DNA of 64,000 nt, from positions 1 to 64,000 of the forward strand of contig JARBTX010000003.1 in assembly GCA_029239975.1 (NCBI GenBank). The letters are read 5' to 3'. Numbering within the stretch: the stretch's first letter is position 1; each line of letters opens with the position of its first letter. The notes under the pieces are model-generated. The model was not told the DNA's origin and did no database searches. It saw only the letters and a list, made by a program, of their open reading frames with translations. Positions 32,418 to 42,037 of the stretch are shown in pieces. Made by a program: the position numbers and the translations under genes. This DNA is from Anaerocolumna sp. GTDB lineage: Bacteria; Bacillota; Clostridia; Lachnospirales; Lachnospiraceae.

Positions 32418-34811
32418 ATGAAAGTAAGTGTGATTATACCTTTTCATGAAGGTTTATCATTTTTAGAAGATTGTTTAGGAAGTCTAAAAGATCAGACTTT
32501 TAAAGATTTTGATGTACTAATCGTTTGTGATCATGTGAAAGAAAATATAGATGAATTTCTAAAAGACTATAAAGATTCTTTATCTATATCGATGTATCAG
32601 TTACCTGTTGGTAAAACAGGAGTTGCTGCAGCTAGAAATCTAGGACTCGATAAGGCATCTGGTGAATATATATATTTTCTAGATAGTGATGATTATTTAT
32701 TTGAAAATGCATTAGAAATTCTAGTTCAAGGTACTGAGCAAGGTGCTGATATTGTTTATGGCAAGAAGAAAAATACTTGGTTTAAACGCAGCGTCTTTTT
32801 TGCAACGTTTATTCCTGACACGAGTGAAAATGAAAATGAAGATGATGAAGATACAAACGATTCTGCACAATTGAATGCAGAAAATGGAAAAGAAGATGAC
32901 TCAGATAGTTCAGTTGATGATAATTCCATAATAGATGATGAAGCCAAAGGTGAAGAAGATGGATTAGATGGTGATTCAGAGGACGAACAATCAGATGAAA
33001 ACGATTCTGACCGTTTACTTCAATCAATTGAATCAAATATGAACAATGCTCATAGTATATTAATTTCAAAGCGTAAAGGTTTTAAGAATGTATCTGTTCT
33101 TCATATTTTAATGAAACGTACGATTATTGAAGATAACAAAATACGTTTTCGTGAGAATTTATTGTACTTCTCAGATTTACCATTCTTAGTAGAAGTATGT
33201 TCAAAAGCTCAAATTTATGAGAAGCGAATGGTTGCTAAATATATTAAAAGAAAACACAATGACCCAATTAATTTCCCTTCTCTTTCACAAAAGAAAGATC
33301 CAAACCGTTTCTTTGAATGTCTAGAAGCCTATAAAGTTGCAATTAGTCAAATTCCAAAGGATTCAACACTTAGAGACAGAGTTGATAAAAAAATGATTGT
33401 ATATTACGTGAAATTGTACGCTCCTAGATTAAGAAGAAGCAATAACGATGCATGGAGAACAGAACGTTTTGATTTAATGCGTAATATTATGAAAGATATC
33501 AATCCACATGTAATAAAAGAGTTAAAAGGATATCGTAAAAAATTAATTAAAGCATTAATTAAAGGTGATATTAAAAAATCAATCCGTATAGTAAACGTGC
33601 ATCTTGGCTTTATCAAGGTTAAGAAACTTATGAAAAGTCAACGTGCAAGAATGAGATATTTATATACTCATTTCTTTATGAAAAAGCCTATTGTAGAAAA
33701 TTTGGTATTACTTGAAAGTTTTTTTGGAAAGAGTTATTCAGATAGTCCAAAATATATTTATGAATATTTGTCTAAAAACTATCCAGGAAAATATCGTTTT
33801 ATTTGGGTGATTGATAAAAAAGGAACTGAAATACCTTATAAGCACACCAAAATAAAGCGTTTTAGTTATAGATATGCTTATTATTTAGCACGTAGTAAGT
33901 ATTACGTATTTAATGGAAGACAACCAGAATGGGTGAAAAAAAGGGAAGGTAATATATTCCTAGAAACTTGGCATGGAACACCATTAAAAAAACTAGTATT
34001 TGATCAAGAGGATGTATCAAGCGCAACTCCAAGATATAAAGCTCAGGTGTATAAACAATCTAGAGCTTGGGATTATTTGATAGCTGCTAATTATTTCTCT
34101 TCAGAAGTATTTAAGAGATGTTTTATGTTTAATAAAGTCATGTTAGAAACTGGTTATCCAAGAAATGATATTCTGCATGCACCGAATAAAGATGAAATAG
34201 CTGCTAGCATAAGAAAGAAACTAAATATACCAACAAATAAAAAGACAATACTATATGCCCCAACTTGGAGAGATGATGAATTCTATGGTAAGGGTGAATA
34301 CAAATTTGAGTTACAATTAGATTTGCATAAGATGAAAAAAGAATTAGGCGATGAATACGTAATACTACTTAGAACACATTATTTTATCGCAGATTCTCTA
34401 GATGTAACAGGCTTAGAGGACTTTGCGTATAATCTAAGTAAATATGATGATATATCAGAATTATACCTGATTTCCGATATTTTAATTACGGATTATTCAT
34501 CTGTATTCTTTGATTATGCGAATTTGAAGAGACCTATGTTATTCTTTACTTATGATTTAGAGAAATATCGTGATGTTTTAAGAGGATTTTATATCGATAT
34601 TGAAGAAGAATTACCAGGTCCATTATTATTTACAACAGATGAAATCATTGATGGAATTAAAAATATCAACCATATCAATGAGAAGTATAGTGATAGGTAT
34701 GAAGTATTTTATGAGAAATTCTGCGGACTTGAAGATGGACATGCATCTGAAAAAGTTGCGAAAGCAGTATTTCAGTTAGGTAGGGAAAAGATTGAGCACA
34801 GCAATAAATAA
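32418..34811 (+). CDS. Bifunctional GT2 glycosyltransferase / CDP-glycerol transferase family protein
   Basis: A protein of 797 residues. Residues 1-110 are a GT-A (family 2) glycosyltransferase start: SVIIPFHEGLSFLEDCLGSL, and the donor-binding FLDSDDYL near residue 92. Residues 135-200 are an extremely acidic, low-complexity insert. Residues 400-797 form a CDP-glycerol:poly(glycerophosphate) transferase (TagF-like) domain with ETWHGTPLKKL, LYAPTWRDDE, ITDYSSVFFDY and FFTYDLEKYRD. Together these suggest a cytoplasmic enzyme building a teichoic-acid-like polymer on a lipid carrier. AGGAGG precedes the ATG. Its end overlaps the exporter permease gene by 20 bases. Confidence 0.85.
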   Translation: MKVSVIIPFHEGLSFLEDCLGSLKDQTFKDFDVLIVCDHVKENIDEFLKDYKDSLSISMYQLPVGKTGVAAARNLGLDKASGEYIYFLDSDDYLFENALEILVQGTEQGADIVYGKKKNTWFKRSVFFATFIPDTSENENEDDEDTNDSAQLNAENGKEDDSDSSVDDNSIIDDEAKGEEDGLDGDSEDEQSDENDSDRLLQSIESNMNNAHSILISKRKGFKNVSVLHILMKRTIIEDNKIRFRENLLYFSDLPFLVEVCSKAQIYEKRMVAKYIKRKHNDPINFPSLSQKKDPNRFFECLEAYKVAISQIPKDSTLRDRVDKKMIVYYVKLYAPRLRRSNNDAWRTERFDLMRNIMKDINPHVIKELKGYRKKLIKALIKGDIKKSIRIVNVHLGFIKVKKLMKSQRARMRYLYTHFFMKKPIVENLVLLESFFGKSYSDSPKYIYEYLSKNYPGKYRFIWVIDKKGTEIPYKHTKIKRFSYRYAYYLARSKYYVFNGRQPEWVKKREGNIFLETWHGTPLKKLVFDQEDVSSATPRYKAQVYKQSRAWDYLIAANYFSSEVFKRCFMFNKVMLETGYPRNDILHAPNKDEIAASIRKKLNIPTNKKTILYAPTWRDDEFYGKGEYKFELQLDLHKMKKELGDEYVILLRTHYFIADSLDVTGLEDFAYNLSKYDDISELYLISDILITDYSSVFFDYANLKRPMLFFTYDLEKYRDVLRGFYIDIEEELPGPLLFTTDEIIDGIKNINHINEKYSDRYEVFYEKFCGLEDGHASEKVAKAVFQLGREKIEHSNK

Positions 34812-35565
34812 TTTTAAAAAGTATCGTTTCTTATTAATGGAGTTAGTAAAAAAAGAAATAAAACTAAAGTATCGAAGGTCCTATTTGGGTATATTTTGGA
34901 CACTGTTAGAACCACTATTAACTACAGTGGTTTTAACCATAGTTTTTTCTAACTTGCGAGAAAATAAAAATGCTGCATTTCCAGTTTATATTTTAAGCGC
35001 AAGATTAATCTACACTTATTTTTCTAATTCTACTAAAGCAGCAATGAAGTCAATTCGTAGTAATAGTGCTATGATAAAAAAAGTATATGTGCCAAAATAC
35101 ATTTATCCATTATCATCAGTAATTTCTGGGTATATAACTTTTATTATTTCATTACTTGTTCTAGTGGCAGTTATGGGAGTATTTAAAGTACAACCAACAC
35201 TTTATTTACTACAAGCTATATTTCCTTTAACAATAGTAATTGTTATGACACTTGGTGCTGGTATGATTTTATCTACATTAGCGGTGTTCTTTAGAGATTT
35301 AGAATATCTATGGAGTGTAATGTTAATGATGATAATGTATACTAGTGCAATATTTTATGATATTAATGATATAGGTGCAAAAAACCAGTGGATTGTAAAA
35401 TGGAATCCACTATATGCAATCATTCACAACTTCCGTAATGCAATCTTTGGAGAACCTTTGGATAAATTTTCCCTTATCTATTCCGCAGTATTTAGTTGTG
35501 TGTCATTACTAATAGGTATTGGATTGTTTTACAAAAAACAAGATGAATTTATACTTAACATATAA
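34792..35565 (+). CDS. tagG: ABC transporter permease, TagG-like
   Basis: A protein of 257 residues with six membrane segments of the ABC-2 polysaccharide/teichoic-acid export family. KKEIKLKYRRSYLGIFWTLL near residue 20 is the typical amphipathic start before the first segment. With the ATPase encoded next it would move the lipid-linked polymer across the membrane. It starts at TTG (34792), inside the end of the preceding gene, with AGGTAGGG as ribosome site, so translation is coupled. The ATPase gene starts 18 bases after its stop. TagG is named by family and neighbours; O-antigen exporters (Wzm) are close relatives. Confidence 0.85.
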   Translation: MSTAINNFKKYRFLLMELVKKEIKLKYRRSYLGIFWTLLEPLLTTVVLTIVFSNLRENKNAAFPVYILSARLIYTYFSNSTKAAMKSIRSNSAMIKKVYVPKYIYPLSSVISGYITFIISLLVLVAVMGVFKVQPTLYLLQAIFPLTIVIVMTLGAGMILSTLAVFFRDLEYLWSVMLMMIMYTSAIFYDINDIGAKNQWIVKWNPLYAIIHNFRNAIFGEPLDKFSLIYSAVFSCVSLLIGIGLFYKKQDEFILNI

Positions 35566-35583
35566 ATCCGTAGGAGGTGTGTT

Positions 35584-36321
35584 GTGAGTAATACTGTAAT
35601 AAAGGTTGAACACGTAGGAAGAAAATTTAACTTAAGTGAAGTAAAAGTGGACAATCTAAAAGAATACGTAATAAAGTTAATTAAGAAGGAACTCCGTTAT
35701 CAGGAATTTTGGGCACTAAAGGATGTTTCTTTTGAATTAAATAAAGGGGAAAGACTTGGTATCCTTGGATTTAATGGTGCAGGAAAAAGTACACTATTAA
35801 AGGTAATAGCAGGTGTATTAAAGGCGACCGAAGGTTCTGTTAGTGTAAAAGGAAAAATTGTTCCGCTACTTGAACTAGGTGCGGGATTTGATAGCCAATA
35901 TACTGGGGCAGAGAATATATTCTTATATGGAGCTATTTTGGGTTATTCAAAGGATTTCATTAAAGAAAAATACAATGAAATAGTAGAATTTTCAGAATTA
36001 GGAGAATTTATTAATGTACCAGTTAAAAATTACTCCTCTGGTATGAAAGCAAGACTTGGATTTTCTATTGCAACTGTAGTAGAACCAGAAATTTTAATTC
36101 TTGACGAAGTATTATCTGTAGGAGATGCTAAGTTTAAGAAGAAGAGCGAAAAACGAATTAAAGCAATGTTTGAAAGTGGAGTTACTGTATTGTTTGTATC
36201 ACATTCTCTAGACCAAGTAAAACGATTATGTGACCGCGCTATTATACTAGAACATGGAAAAATCATAGCAAATGGTTCGGTTGAAGAAGTTAGTGAAATA
36301 TATGAAGAAATGACAAAATAA
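35584..36321 (+). CDS. tagH: ABC transporter ATPase, TagH-like
   Basis: A protein of 245 residues with Walker A GFNGAGKST (near residue 62), the signature NYSSGMKARLGF (near 143), Walker B EILILDEVLSVGD (near 163) and the switch His in VSHSLDQV. The layout matches Wzt/TagH exporters, without the long C-terminal extension of B. subtilis TagH. It powers TagG. GTG start with GGAGG 6 bases upstream. The transport operon probably ends here; an AT-rich repeat stretch follows. Confidence 0.9.
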   Translation: MSNTVIKVEHVGRKFNLSEVKVDNLKEYVIKLIKKELRYQEFWALKDVSFELNKGERLGILGFNGAGKSTLLKVIAGVLKATEGSVSVKGKIVPLLELGAGFDSQYTGAENIFLYGAILGYSKDFIKEKYNEIVEFSELGEFINVPVKNYSSGMKARLGFSIATVVEPEILILDEVLSVGDAKFKKKSEKRIKAMFESGVTVLFVSHSLDQVKRLCDRAIILEHGKIIANGSVEEVSEIYEEMTK

Positions 36322-36410
36322 AAATTACAAAATAAAATTGACTAGTTAAATTAATAGTTATGAATGAAATAACAAAACTTTATATGGCAAATAATAATCA
36401 TAATAAAGTT

Positions 36411-36463
36411 AACAAAAAATATAACAAAAAATATATAACAAAAAATATATAACAAAAGATAAA
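36411..36463. repeat. AT-rich tandem repeat
   Basis: About four copies of a 12-15-base unit close to AACAAAAAATATAT lie between tagH and tagD. It probably arose by slippage; no promoter-like boxes stand out inside it. Confidence 0.6.
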
Positions 36464-36488
36464 TTAATAAAGAAAGGTTGGACATAGT

Positions 36489-36887
36489 ATGAAAAAGGTT
36501 ATAACTTATGGTACTTACGATTTATTACATGTTGGACATATAAATCTATTAAGGAGAGCAAGAGAACTAGGAGATTATTTAGTAGTTGTATTATCTTCTG
36601 ATGAGTTTAACGCATTAAAACATAAATCAGCGTATCATTCTTATGAAGACCGTAAAATAATTTTGGAATCAATTAAATATGTAGATGAAGTTATTCCTGA
36701 ATTTACTTGGGAGCAAAAAATCCAAGATGTAGTTGATAACCAAATCGATGTTTTCGTTATGGGCGATGATTGGAAAGGTCAATTTGACTTTTTAAAAGAT
36801 TATTGCGAAGTAGTATATTTACCAAGAACAGAAGGAATTTCTACAACTAAGATTAAAACAGACCTTAATTTAGGTTCAAAGAAATAA
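36489..36887 (+). CDS. tagD: Glycerol-3-phosphate cytidylyltransferase
   Basis: A protein of 132 residues, the usual TagD length, that makes CDP-glycerol from CTP and glycerol 3-phosphate. The nucleotidyltransferase motif TYGTYDLLHVGHINLL (with the HxGH core) is at the N-terminus, and EGISTTKIKT (the ISTT motif) near residue 115. It supplies the donor for the three CDP-glycerol transferase family proteins around it. GAAAGG precedes the ATG. A strong terminator follows 6 bases after the stop, so it is the last gene of its transcript. Confidence 0.95.
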   Translation: MKKVITYGTYDLLHVGHINLLRRARELGDYLVVVLSSDEFNALKHKSAYHSYEDRKIILESIKYVDEVIPEFTWEQKIQDVVDNQIDVFVMGDDWKGQFDFLKDYCEVVYLPRTEGISTTKIKTDLNLGSKK

Positions 36888-36893
36888 TCAAAA

Positions 36894-36931
36894 ACCCCCA
36901 CTAAAAAATTGAACGTGCAAAGTGGGGGTAT
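36894..36931 (+). terminator. Terminator after tagD
   Basis: A 9-bp GC-rich stem (ACCCCCACT / AGTGGGGGT) with an AT loop, followed by ATTATATATTTT. Confidence 0.75.
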
Positions 36932-36960
36932 TATATATTTTCATAATAGGAGAAACCGGT

Positions 36961-38235
36961 ATGATGACGCATAAATTGAAAAAATTACTACATATTAAGA
37001 AGATAAAGAAAATATTAAAGAAAGTAAAAAAAAGAATGAAAAAATATATAAAGAAAGCACGTAAGTTTGCGAAAAAAATTGTCATCAAAATATATAATAT
37101 AGAAACAAAAATAATTCCAATTCAAAAGGATGTCATTGTCTTCGAAAGTAATTTAGGAAGAAATTATACCGGTAACCCGCGATGTATCTATGAAAATATG
37201 GTAAGTAGAGGCTTGGATAAAAAATATAAATGTTACATTATTTTAGATGATGTGAACGTAGAAGTACCTGGAAACGCCAAAAAGATAAAAAGAACAAGAT
37301 TACATTACTTTCACATAATGGCGATTGCAGGTGTAATGGTTAGTGATTCTAGATTTCCTAAGTATATAATTAAACGAAAAGGTACTAGATATATCCAAAC
37401 ATGGCATGGAACACCATTAAAAAAATTGGCTCTTGATATGGACTATGTTAACATGGGCGGAGATACAGACATAGAAAAATATAAGCAAAATTTCTATGAA
37501 AATACTAGAACATGGGATTATTTAATCTCCCAAAATAATTATTCTACAGAAATTTTCAGAAGATGTTTTGCGTTTGATAAAACCATGCTTGAGATAGGTT
37601 ATCCAAGAAACGATGTCCTTTTTGCAGATAATAATCCAAATGCAATTTATGAGTTAAAAACTAAGTTAGGTTTACCACTAGATAAGAAGGTATTACTATA
37701 TGCTCCAACATGGAGAGATAATGAATACTATTATAAAGGTGCGTATAAGTTTAATAGTGCTATGGATTTTGACCTTTTAAGAGAAAAGCTAGGCGAAGAA
37801 TATGTTTGTATCGTAAAATACCATTATCTAGTAAAAGAAAATCTAGATTGGTCAACATACAAAGGTTTTGTTTATAAATTTGATCAATGTGAAGATATTT
37901 CTGAATTGTACTTAGTGGCAGATATGCTTATAACAGATTATTCATCCGTTATGTTTGACTATAGTATTTTAAAAAGACCGATGTTGTTCTTTACTTATGA
38001 TCTAGAAGATTATAAAGATAATCTAAGAGGATTTTATTTTGATTTTATCGAAGAAGCACCTGGCCCACTCACTAGAACAACGGAAGAATTAATAGAATCC
38101 ATATTAACATATAACGAAGAAGAGTTTCATGAAAAAATTGATGCTTTTCAAAATAAATATAATCATGCTGACGATGGCCGTGCGTCAGAAAAAGTTGTTG
38201 ATATCATTGAAAATATTGTTTTAGGTAAAGAATAG
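36961..38235 (+). CDS. CDP-glycerol glycerophosphotransferase family protein
   Basis: A protein of 424 residues. The N-terminal 60 residues are extremely basic (Lys-rich), fitting peripheral membrane attachment. The Glyphos_transf domain follows: QTWHGTPLKKLALD (near residue 140), LLYAPTWRDNE (near 240), ITDYSSVMFDY (near 323) and FFTYDLEDYKDNLRGF. It is close in sequence to the C-terminal half of the protein at 32418. The ATG at 36961 has TAGGAGA upstream; the frame is open to 36922, but that part lies in the tagD terminator. Priming (TagB) and polymerising (TagF) roles cannot be told apart from sequence. Confidence 0.85.
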   Translation: MMTHKLKKLLHIKKIKKILKKVKKRMKKYIKKARKFAKKIVIKIYNIETKIIPIQKDVIVFESNLGRNYTGNPRCIYENMVSRGLDKKYKCYIILDDVNVEVPGNAKKIKRTRLHYFHIMAIAGVMVSDSRFPKYIIKRKGTRYIQTWHGTPLKKLALDMDYVNMGGDTDIEKYKQNFYENTRTWDYLISQNNYSTEIFRRCFAFDKTMLEIGYPRNDVLFADNNPNAIYELKTKLGLPLDKKVLLYAPTWRDNEYYYKGAYKFNSAMDFDLLREKLGEEYVCIVKYHYLVKENLDWSTYKGFVYKFDQCEDISELYLVADMLITDYSSVMFDYSILKRPMLFFTYDLEDYKDNLRGFYFDFIEEAPGPLTRTTEELIESILTYNEEEFHEKIDAFQNKYNHADDGRASEKVVDIIENIVLGKE

Positions 38236-38322
38236 TTACAATTTCTAAATCAATGGTATAAGGATATAACAATAATCGAACACCAGTAATAAAAGAGAAA
38301 ATATAGAAAGGTATTCTTATCT

Positions 38323-39489
38323 ATGTTAAACAAATGGAAAAGTATCGCAAAGATTAAAATTAAAGGCATTTATCATAATACACAAGCCAAGTTTGAAAAA
38401 CGTGTTGTAAATGCAAGACTAGCTAATTATGATACTAGTATTGTTATTAACAAAAAACCTACAAAAGCTAAAAAAGTAACTTTTGTTATTGAACGTATGG
38501 CGAAGTTCAGTGGTGGTCAAACATCCATATTACGCTTAGGAACCGAATTATCTAAGTTAGGATATTCCGTTGGATATGTAGTTTATAAACCACAATCAAA
38601 ATCTGAAATGGAAGAGTGTGCAAAGAGTAATCTTAGTAATTATCAAGGTGAAATGTATCCAAATAAATATCTTGATCATTTAGATTCTGATATCGTTATC
38701 GCAAGTTCGTGGGATACCGTTTCATTTGCTAAGAAGATGAAGGGGTATAAAATGTACTTCTTGCAAGATTATGAACCTTATTTTTATTCTTTTGGAGAAC
38801 TGTTTCTTATGGCAAAGAAAACCTATGAACAAGGTTTACATATGGTTAGTTTAGGGTCATGGAATAAAGAAATGGTTGAGAAAAATTGTAAGGTCATATC
38901 GCCAATTGATACGGTTGATTTTCCATATGAAAGCAAAGAATATCCACCTTGTGAAAGAAATTATGAATCTTATAAAAAGAAGAAAGATTTTGTACTAGCA
39001 GTTTATTTAAAGTATTATGGAAAAAGATTACCTTGTATTTCACAATATCTATTAAGGCAAGTAAAAGAAGAATTTAAAAAAGATGGAATTAATCTTCATA
39101 TTAAATACTTTGGTGAAGATAAGAGTTTTCGCACTGATGCAGGTGAAAATTTAGGTATGCTTAGCAAAAAACAACTATTTGAGTTATATAAAAGAGCGGA
39201 TTATGGAATCGTTGCATCCATGAGTAATATTTCGTTAATACCTTATGAGATGTTAGCAACTGGCTTACCATTAATTGAGTTTGAAGATGGGACATTTCCA
39301 TACTTTTTCCCTGAAAATAGTGCTATTTTAACTTCTCTTTCATATATGGATTTATATAACAAGATGAAAGAAACAATAATAAAACCTAATTTACTAAAAG
39401 AGATGCATAATACTGCAGATAATTATTTACAATCCTTAAGTTGGGGAAAAACTGCAAAACAATTTAGTGATATAATACAAAAATTATAA
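38323..39489 (+). CDS. Glycosyltransferase, WsaF-like (GT4-type)
   Basis: A protein of 388 residues. The segment FVIERMAKFSGGQTSILRLG near residue 51 and the pattern FLQDYEPYFYSFGELFLMA (near residue 147) recall the WsaF family of rhamnosyl- and related glycosyltransferases. A GT-B C-terminal domain follows, with LFELYKRADYGIVASMSNIS and YEMLATGLPLIEFEDG near 285-325. It probably decorates the surface polymer or its linkage unit; sugar and acceptor are unknown. Ribosome site GAAAGG. It lies 87 bases after the transferase gene and 110 before the next, all on the same strand. Confidence 0.75.
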   Translation: MLNKWKSIAKIKIKGIYHNTQAKFEKRVVNARLANYDTSIVINKKPTKAKKVTFVIERMAKFSGGQTSILRLGTELSKLGYSVGYVVYKPQSKSEMEECAKSNLSNYQGEMYPNKYLDHLDSDIVIASSWDTVSFAKKMKGYKMYFLQDYEPYFYSFGELFLMAKKTYEQGLHMVSLGSWNKEMVEKNCKVISPIDTVDFPYESKEYPPCERNYESYKKKKDFVLAVYLKYYGKRLPCISQYLLRQVKEEFKKDGINLHIKYFGEDKSFRTDAGENLGMLSKKQLFELYKRADYGIVASMSNISLIPYEMLATGLPLIEFEDGTFPYFFPENSAILTSLSYMDLYNKMKETIIKPNLLKEMHNTADNYLQSLSWGKTAKQFSDIIQKL

Positions 39490-39517
39490 TTTAGATGCCC
39501 GTTACCCGTTGGAGGTA

Positions 39518-39543
39518 GTGTGAAAAATAATGATTTTTCACAC
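39518..39543 (+). repeat. Perfect hairpin between glycosyltransferase genes
   Basis: GTGTGAAAAAT and ATTTTTCACAC form an 11-bp perfect stem with a 4-base loop, 29 bases after the WsaF-like gene. No T-tract follows, so it may be a weak terminator, a processing site or a 3' stabiliser. Confidence 0.5.
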
Positions 39544-39599
39544 GGTGAATTTGTGTTGATGCTTTAATTAACGGTTTTTAGACAGCATGGAGGGTTAGT

Positions 39600-40814
39600 A
39601 TGAGAAGTATAATAAAAAAAATCCTGCCAAAATGGTTGTTAAACATATTAAAACAAGTAAGATATTATTGGATAGTAATGGCATTTCATTTATTTCACCT
39701 ACTTCCAATTAAAAAAAGGCGGATTGTGGTATGCAATGTTTGGGGATTTGGAGATAATGCAAAATATATTACAGAAGAATTAGTACGGAGAAAACAAAAA
39801 ATACTAGAATCTACATCTGTAAATAATAATCCATTTGAGATTATATTTATAACAAATCATCCAAACTGTTCTGATGCTCCTAAAATGGTGAAGGTTTTAA
39901 AAACCAATTCATTGCGAGCAATTTTAGCCTTGTCTACAGCAAAGATTTGGATTGATAACAATCGAAAAGAAAATTATATTCGGAAAAGAAAAGGACAATA
40001 TTATATTCAAACTTGGCATGGTGGTATTGCCTTAAAGAAAATTGAAAAAGATTATCAAGAGAATCTTGGCATTCGTTATGTAAAAAATGCAAAAAGAGAT
40101 TCAAAGATGACAGACCTATATATATCAAATAGTAATTTCTGCACAAATATGTACCTTAATAGCTTTTGGTATAAAGGTGAAATAATGGAATGTGGAAGCC
40201 CTAGAAATGATATATTACTTAACAAAAATACAGATCTCGATTTGTCTGTTAGGACGAGATTAGGTGTAGGGTACGGATTTAAAATTGCTATATATGCACC
40301 TACATACCGTGAAGGAAATGAGTTAGAAGCGTATCAATTAGATTGTGATAAATTGAAAAGTACACTAGAGCATAAATTTGGCGGCAAATGGGTTATTGCT
40401 GTGAGATTACATCCTTTGGTATCTGGTTTAAGTGATTTCCTAAACTATAATGAATGTGTTATAAATGCATCATATTACCGTGATATTTATGAATTAATGG
40501 CTGTAAGTGACTTACTCATTACAGACTATTCTAATATTATGTTCGAGTTTTCTTTTATGAAAAAACCAGTATTCTTATTTGCAACGGATGTTACTAGCTA
40601 TGAAAAAGAGAGAGGATTTTATTTTAAATATGAATCTCTTCCTTATGACATTGCCAAAACACAAGGAGAATTAATAAGAAATATTAATAATTATCAAGAA
40701 GATAATTATCTGGATAGAATGAAAGCTTTTTTTGCTACCTTAGAGCTTTATGAGAAAGGAAATGCCTCAGAACAAGTAGTTGACCGAATGATACAAGTAA
40801 TGAATGGATTTTAA
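39600..40814 (+). CDS. CDP-glycerol glycerophosphotransferase family protein (second, more distant type)
   Basis: A protein of 404 residues, with the same family motifs in diverged form: QTWHGGIALKKIEKDY (near residue 140), IYAPTYREGNE (near 230), ITDYSNIMFEFSF (near 310). The N-terminus is basic with an amphipathic or weakly hydrophobic stretch (residues 12-40), fitting membrane attachment. A GGAGGG site precedes the ATG. It is the last gene of the plus-strand cluster and ends at the strong bidirectional terminator at 40880. Divergence from the other two suggests another acceptor or donor, for instance ribitol-phosphate rather than glycerol-phosphate. Confidence 0.8.
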   Translation: MRSIIKKILPKWLLNILKQVRYYWIVMAFHLFHLLPIKKRRIVVCNVWGFGDNAKYITEELVRRKQKILESTSVNNNPFEIIFITNHPNCSDAPKMVKVLKTNSLRAILALSTAKIWIDNNRKENYIRKRKGQYYIQTWHGGIALKKIEKDYQENLGIRYVKNAKRDSKMTDLYISNSNFCTNMYLNSFWYKGEIMECGSPRNDILLNKNTDLDLSVRTRLGVGYGFKIAIYAPTYREGNELEAYQLDCDKLKSTLEHKFGGKWVIAVRLHPLVSGLSDFLNYNECVINASYYRDIYELMAVSDLLITDYSNIMFEFSFMKKPVFLFATDVTSYEKERGFYFKYESLPYDIAKTQGELIRNINNYQEDNYLDRMKAFFATLELYEKGNASEQVVDRMIQVMNGF

Positions 40815-40879
40815 AATAAATGGAATATATAAGAGATGTTAGAAAATTGAATGTAACCTCAAATTTCTTGTAATACAGT

Positions 40880-40922
40880 AAAAACCTCTAATGAAAACTA
40901 AAAATTCATTAGAGGTTTTTTT
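40880..40922. terminator. Bidirectional terminator
   Basis: A 16-bp stem (AAAAACCTCTAATGAA / TTCATTAGAGGTTTTT) flanked by A and T runs, between convergent genes. Confidence 0.85.
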
Positions 40923-40923
40923 G

Positions 40924-41946
40924 TTATTGTAATATTCCTTTTATTTCATCACTTACACTTTGAACCTTAGTGGTAGGTACATAATTCTCTGTATCAAACA
41001 AGAATTCGTGTAACTTAGTTACGTTTGCAGATAAATCAATTGGAAATACATAAGATACTTTCTTATAATAATCTGCTTGCTTTTCGAATGGGAAACCAGA
41101 CTCATCGGTTATATTGTAGGATAAAATATCCTTTGCAAGACTTAACATATCGATGGAATCTAAATTGGTTGCGATTTGTGGAAAGATTTCGTTTACGATG
41201 GAATTAATTGTTAATAAATCTGTTTTCTTTGCAGCTTCAAAGATTTTTTCTATAACAATTCGTTGTCTTTCTGCTCGTTTAAAATCGCCACCTGCTGTAT
41301 AACGAATTCTAGCGTAAGCAGTTGCATGTGTACCATTTACAACCTGCGTTCCAGCTGACTTTAATTTACCAACATTCGTACCATTAATTTTATTTAATTC
41401 TTTTGTATATCCATTTACATACTTTAATTCTTCATCTGTAATATCTAAGGTAATACCGCCTAATAAATCAATAACCTTGCATACTGCATTAAAATTAACA
41501 GTTACATATTCTTTAATATTCAAATCAAAATTTGTATTTAATGTATTTAAAGCTAAAGCATATCCACCTTTAAAATACGCAGCATTTATCTTATTAAACC
41601 CTTTGTCAGGTATATCAACATAAGTATCACGATATACAGAGACTAATTTTATATCTTTTGTCTTACGATTAATACTTGCAATAACAATAGTATCACTATG
41701 TGTGCTTTTTTCTAATGCATTATCTCTTGAGTCTACTCCAAATATAGCAATATTACGATATCCACCGATATCATCATTATCAAGGTCATTTACTACAATA
41801 GAATCATCCACAGAATTATTAAATTGGGTTTTACTTGTCATAAAGAAAAAATAACCTATACCAAGTAGTATAATTAATAAGAATAAATCGATGAATAATA
41901 TCAATCGTGATCTTCTTTTTTTACGTTTATTTTGTTTTATACTCAT
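40924..41946 (-). CDS. LytR-CpsA-Psr family ligase
   Basis: A protein of 340 residues with a basic N-terminus, one membrane segment (residues 15-33) and an extracellular LCP domain: NIAIFGVDSRD (near residue 65), SDTIVIASINRKTKDIKLVS, SVYRDTYVDIP, and GTHATAYARIRYTAGGDFKRAERQR with the Arg residues that hold the polyprenyl pyrophosphate. LCP enzymes move teichoic acids or capsule from the lipid carrier to peptidoglycan, which suits the adjacent polymer cluster. AGGAAGG precedes the start. It lies downstream of the sugar-phosphate transferase gene on the same strand. Confidence 0.9.
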   Translation of the reverse strand: MSIKQNKRKKRRSRLILFIDLFLLIILLGIGYFFFMTSKTQFNNSVDDSIVVNDLDNDDIGGYRNIAIFGVDSRDNALEKSTHSDTIVIASINRKTKDIKLVSVYRDTYVDIPDKGFNKINAAYFKGGYALALNTLNTNFDLNIKEYVTVNFNAVCKVIDLLGGITLDITDEELKYVNGYTKELNKINGTNVGKLKSAGTQVVNGTHATAYARIRYTAGGDFKRAERQRIVIEKIFEAAKKTDLLTINSIVNEIFPQIATNLDSIDMLSLAKDILSYNITDESGFPFEKQADYYKKVSYVFPIDLSANVTKLHEFLFDTENYVPTTKVQSVSDEIKGILQ

Positions 41947-41988
41947 TTTTCTACCTTCCTATATGAATGTTTAAGTAAATAATGTTAG

Positions 41989-42020
41989 GGCTGTTGCAAG
42001 TAATAAAATTGCAACAGCCA
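41989..42020. terminator. Hairpin between LCP and sugar transferase genes
   Basis: A 12-bp stem (GGCTGTTGCAA / TTGCAACAGCC) with a 9-base AT loop, 17 bases downstream of the minus-strand gene at 42038. The minus strand lacks a T-run right after it, so termination may be partial and allow read-through into the LCP gene. Confidence 0.5.
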
Positions 42021-42037
42021 ACAAAATTATGATTTAA

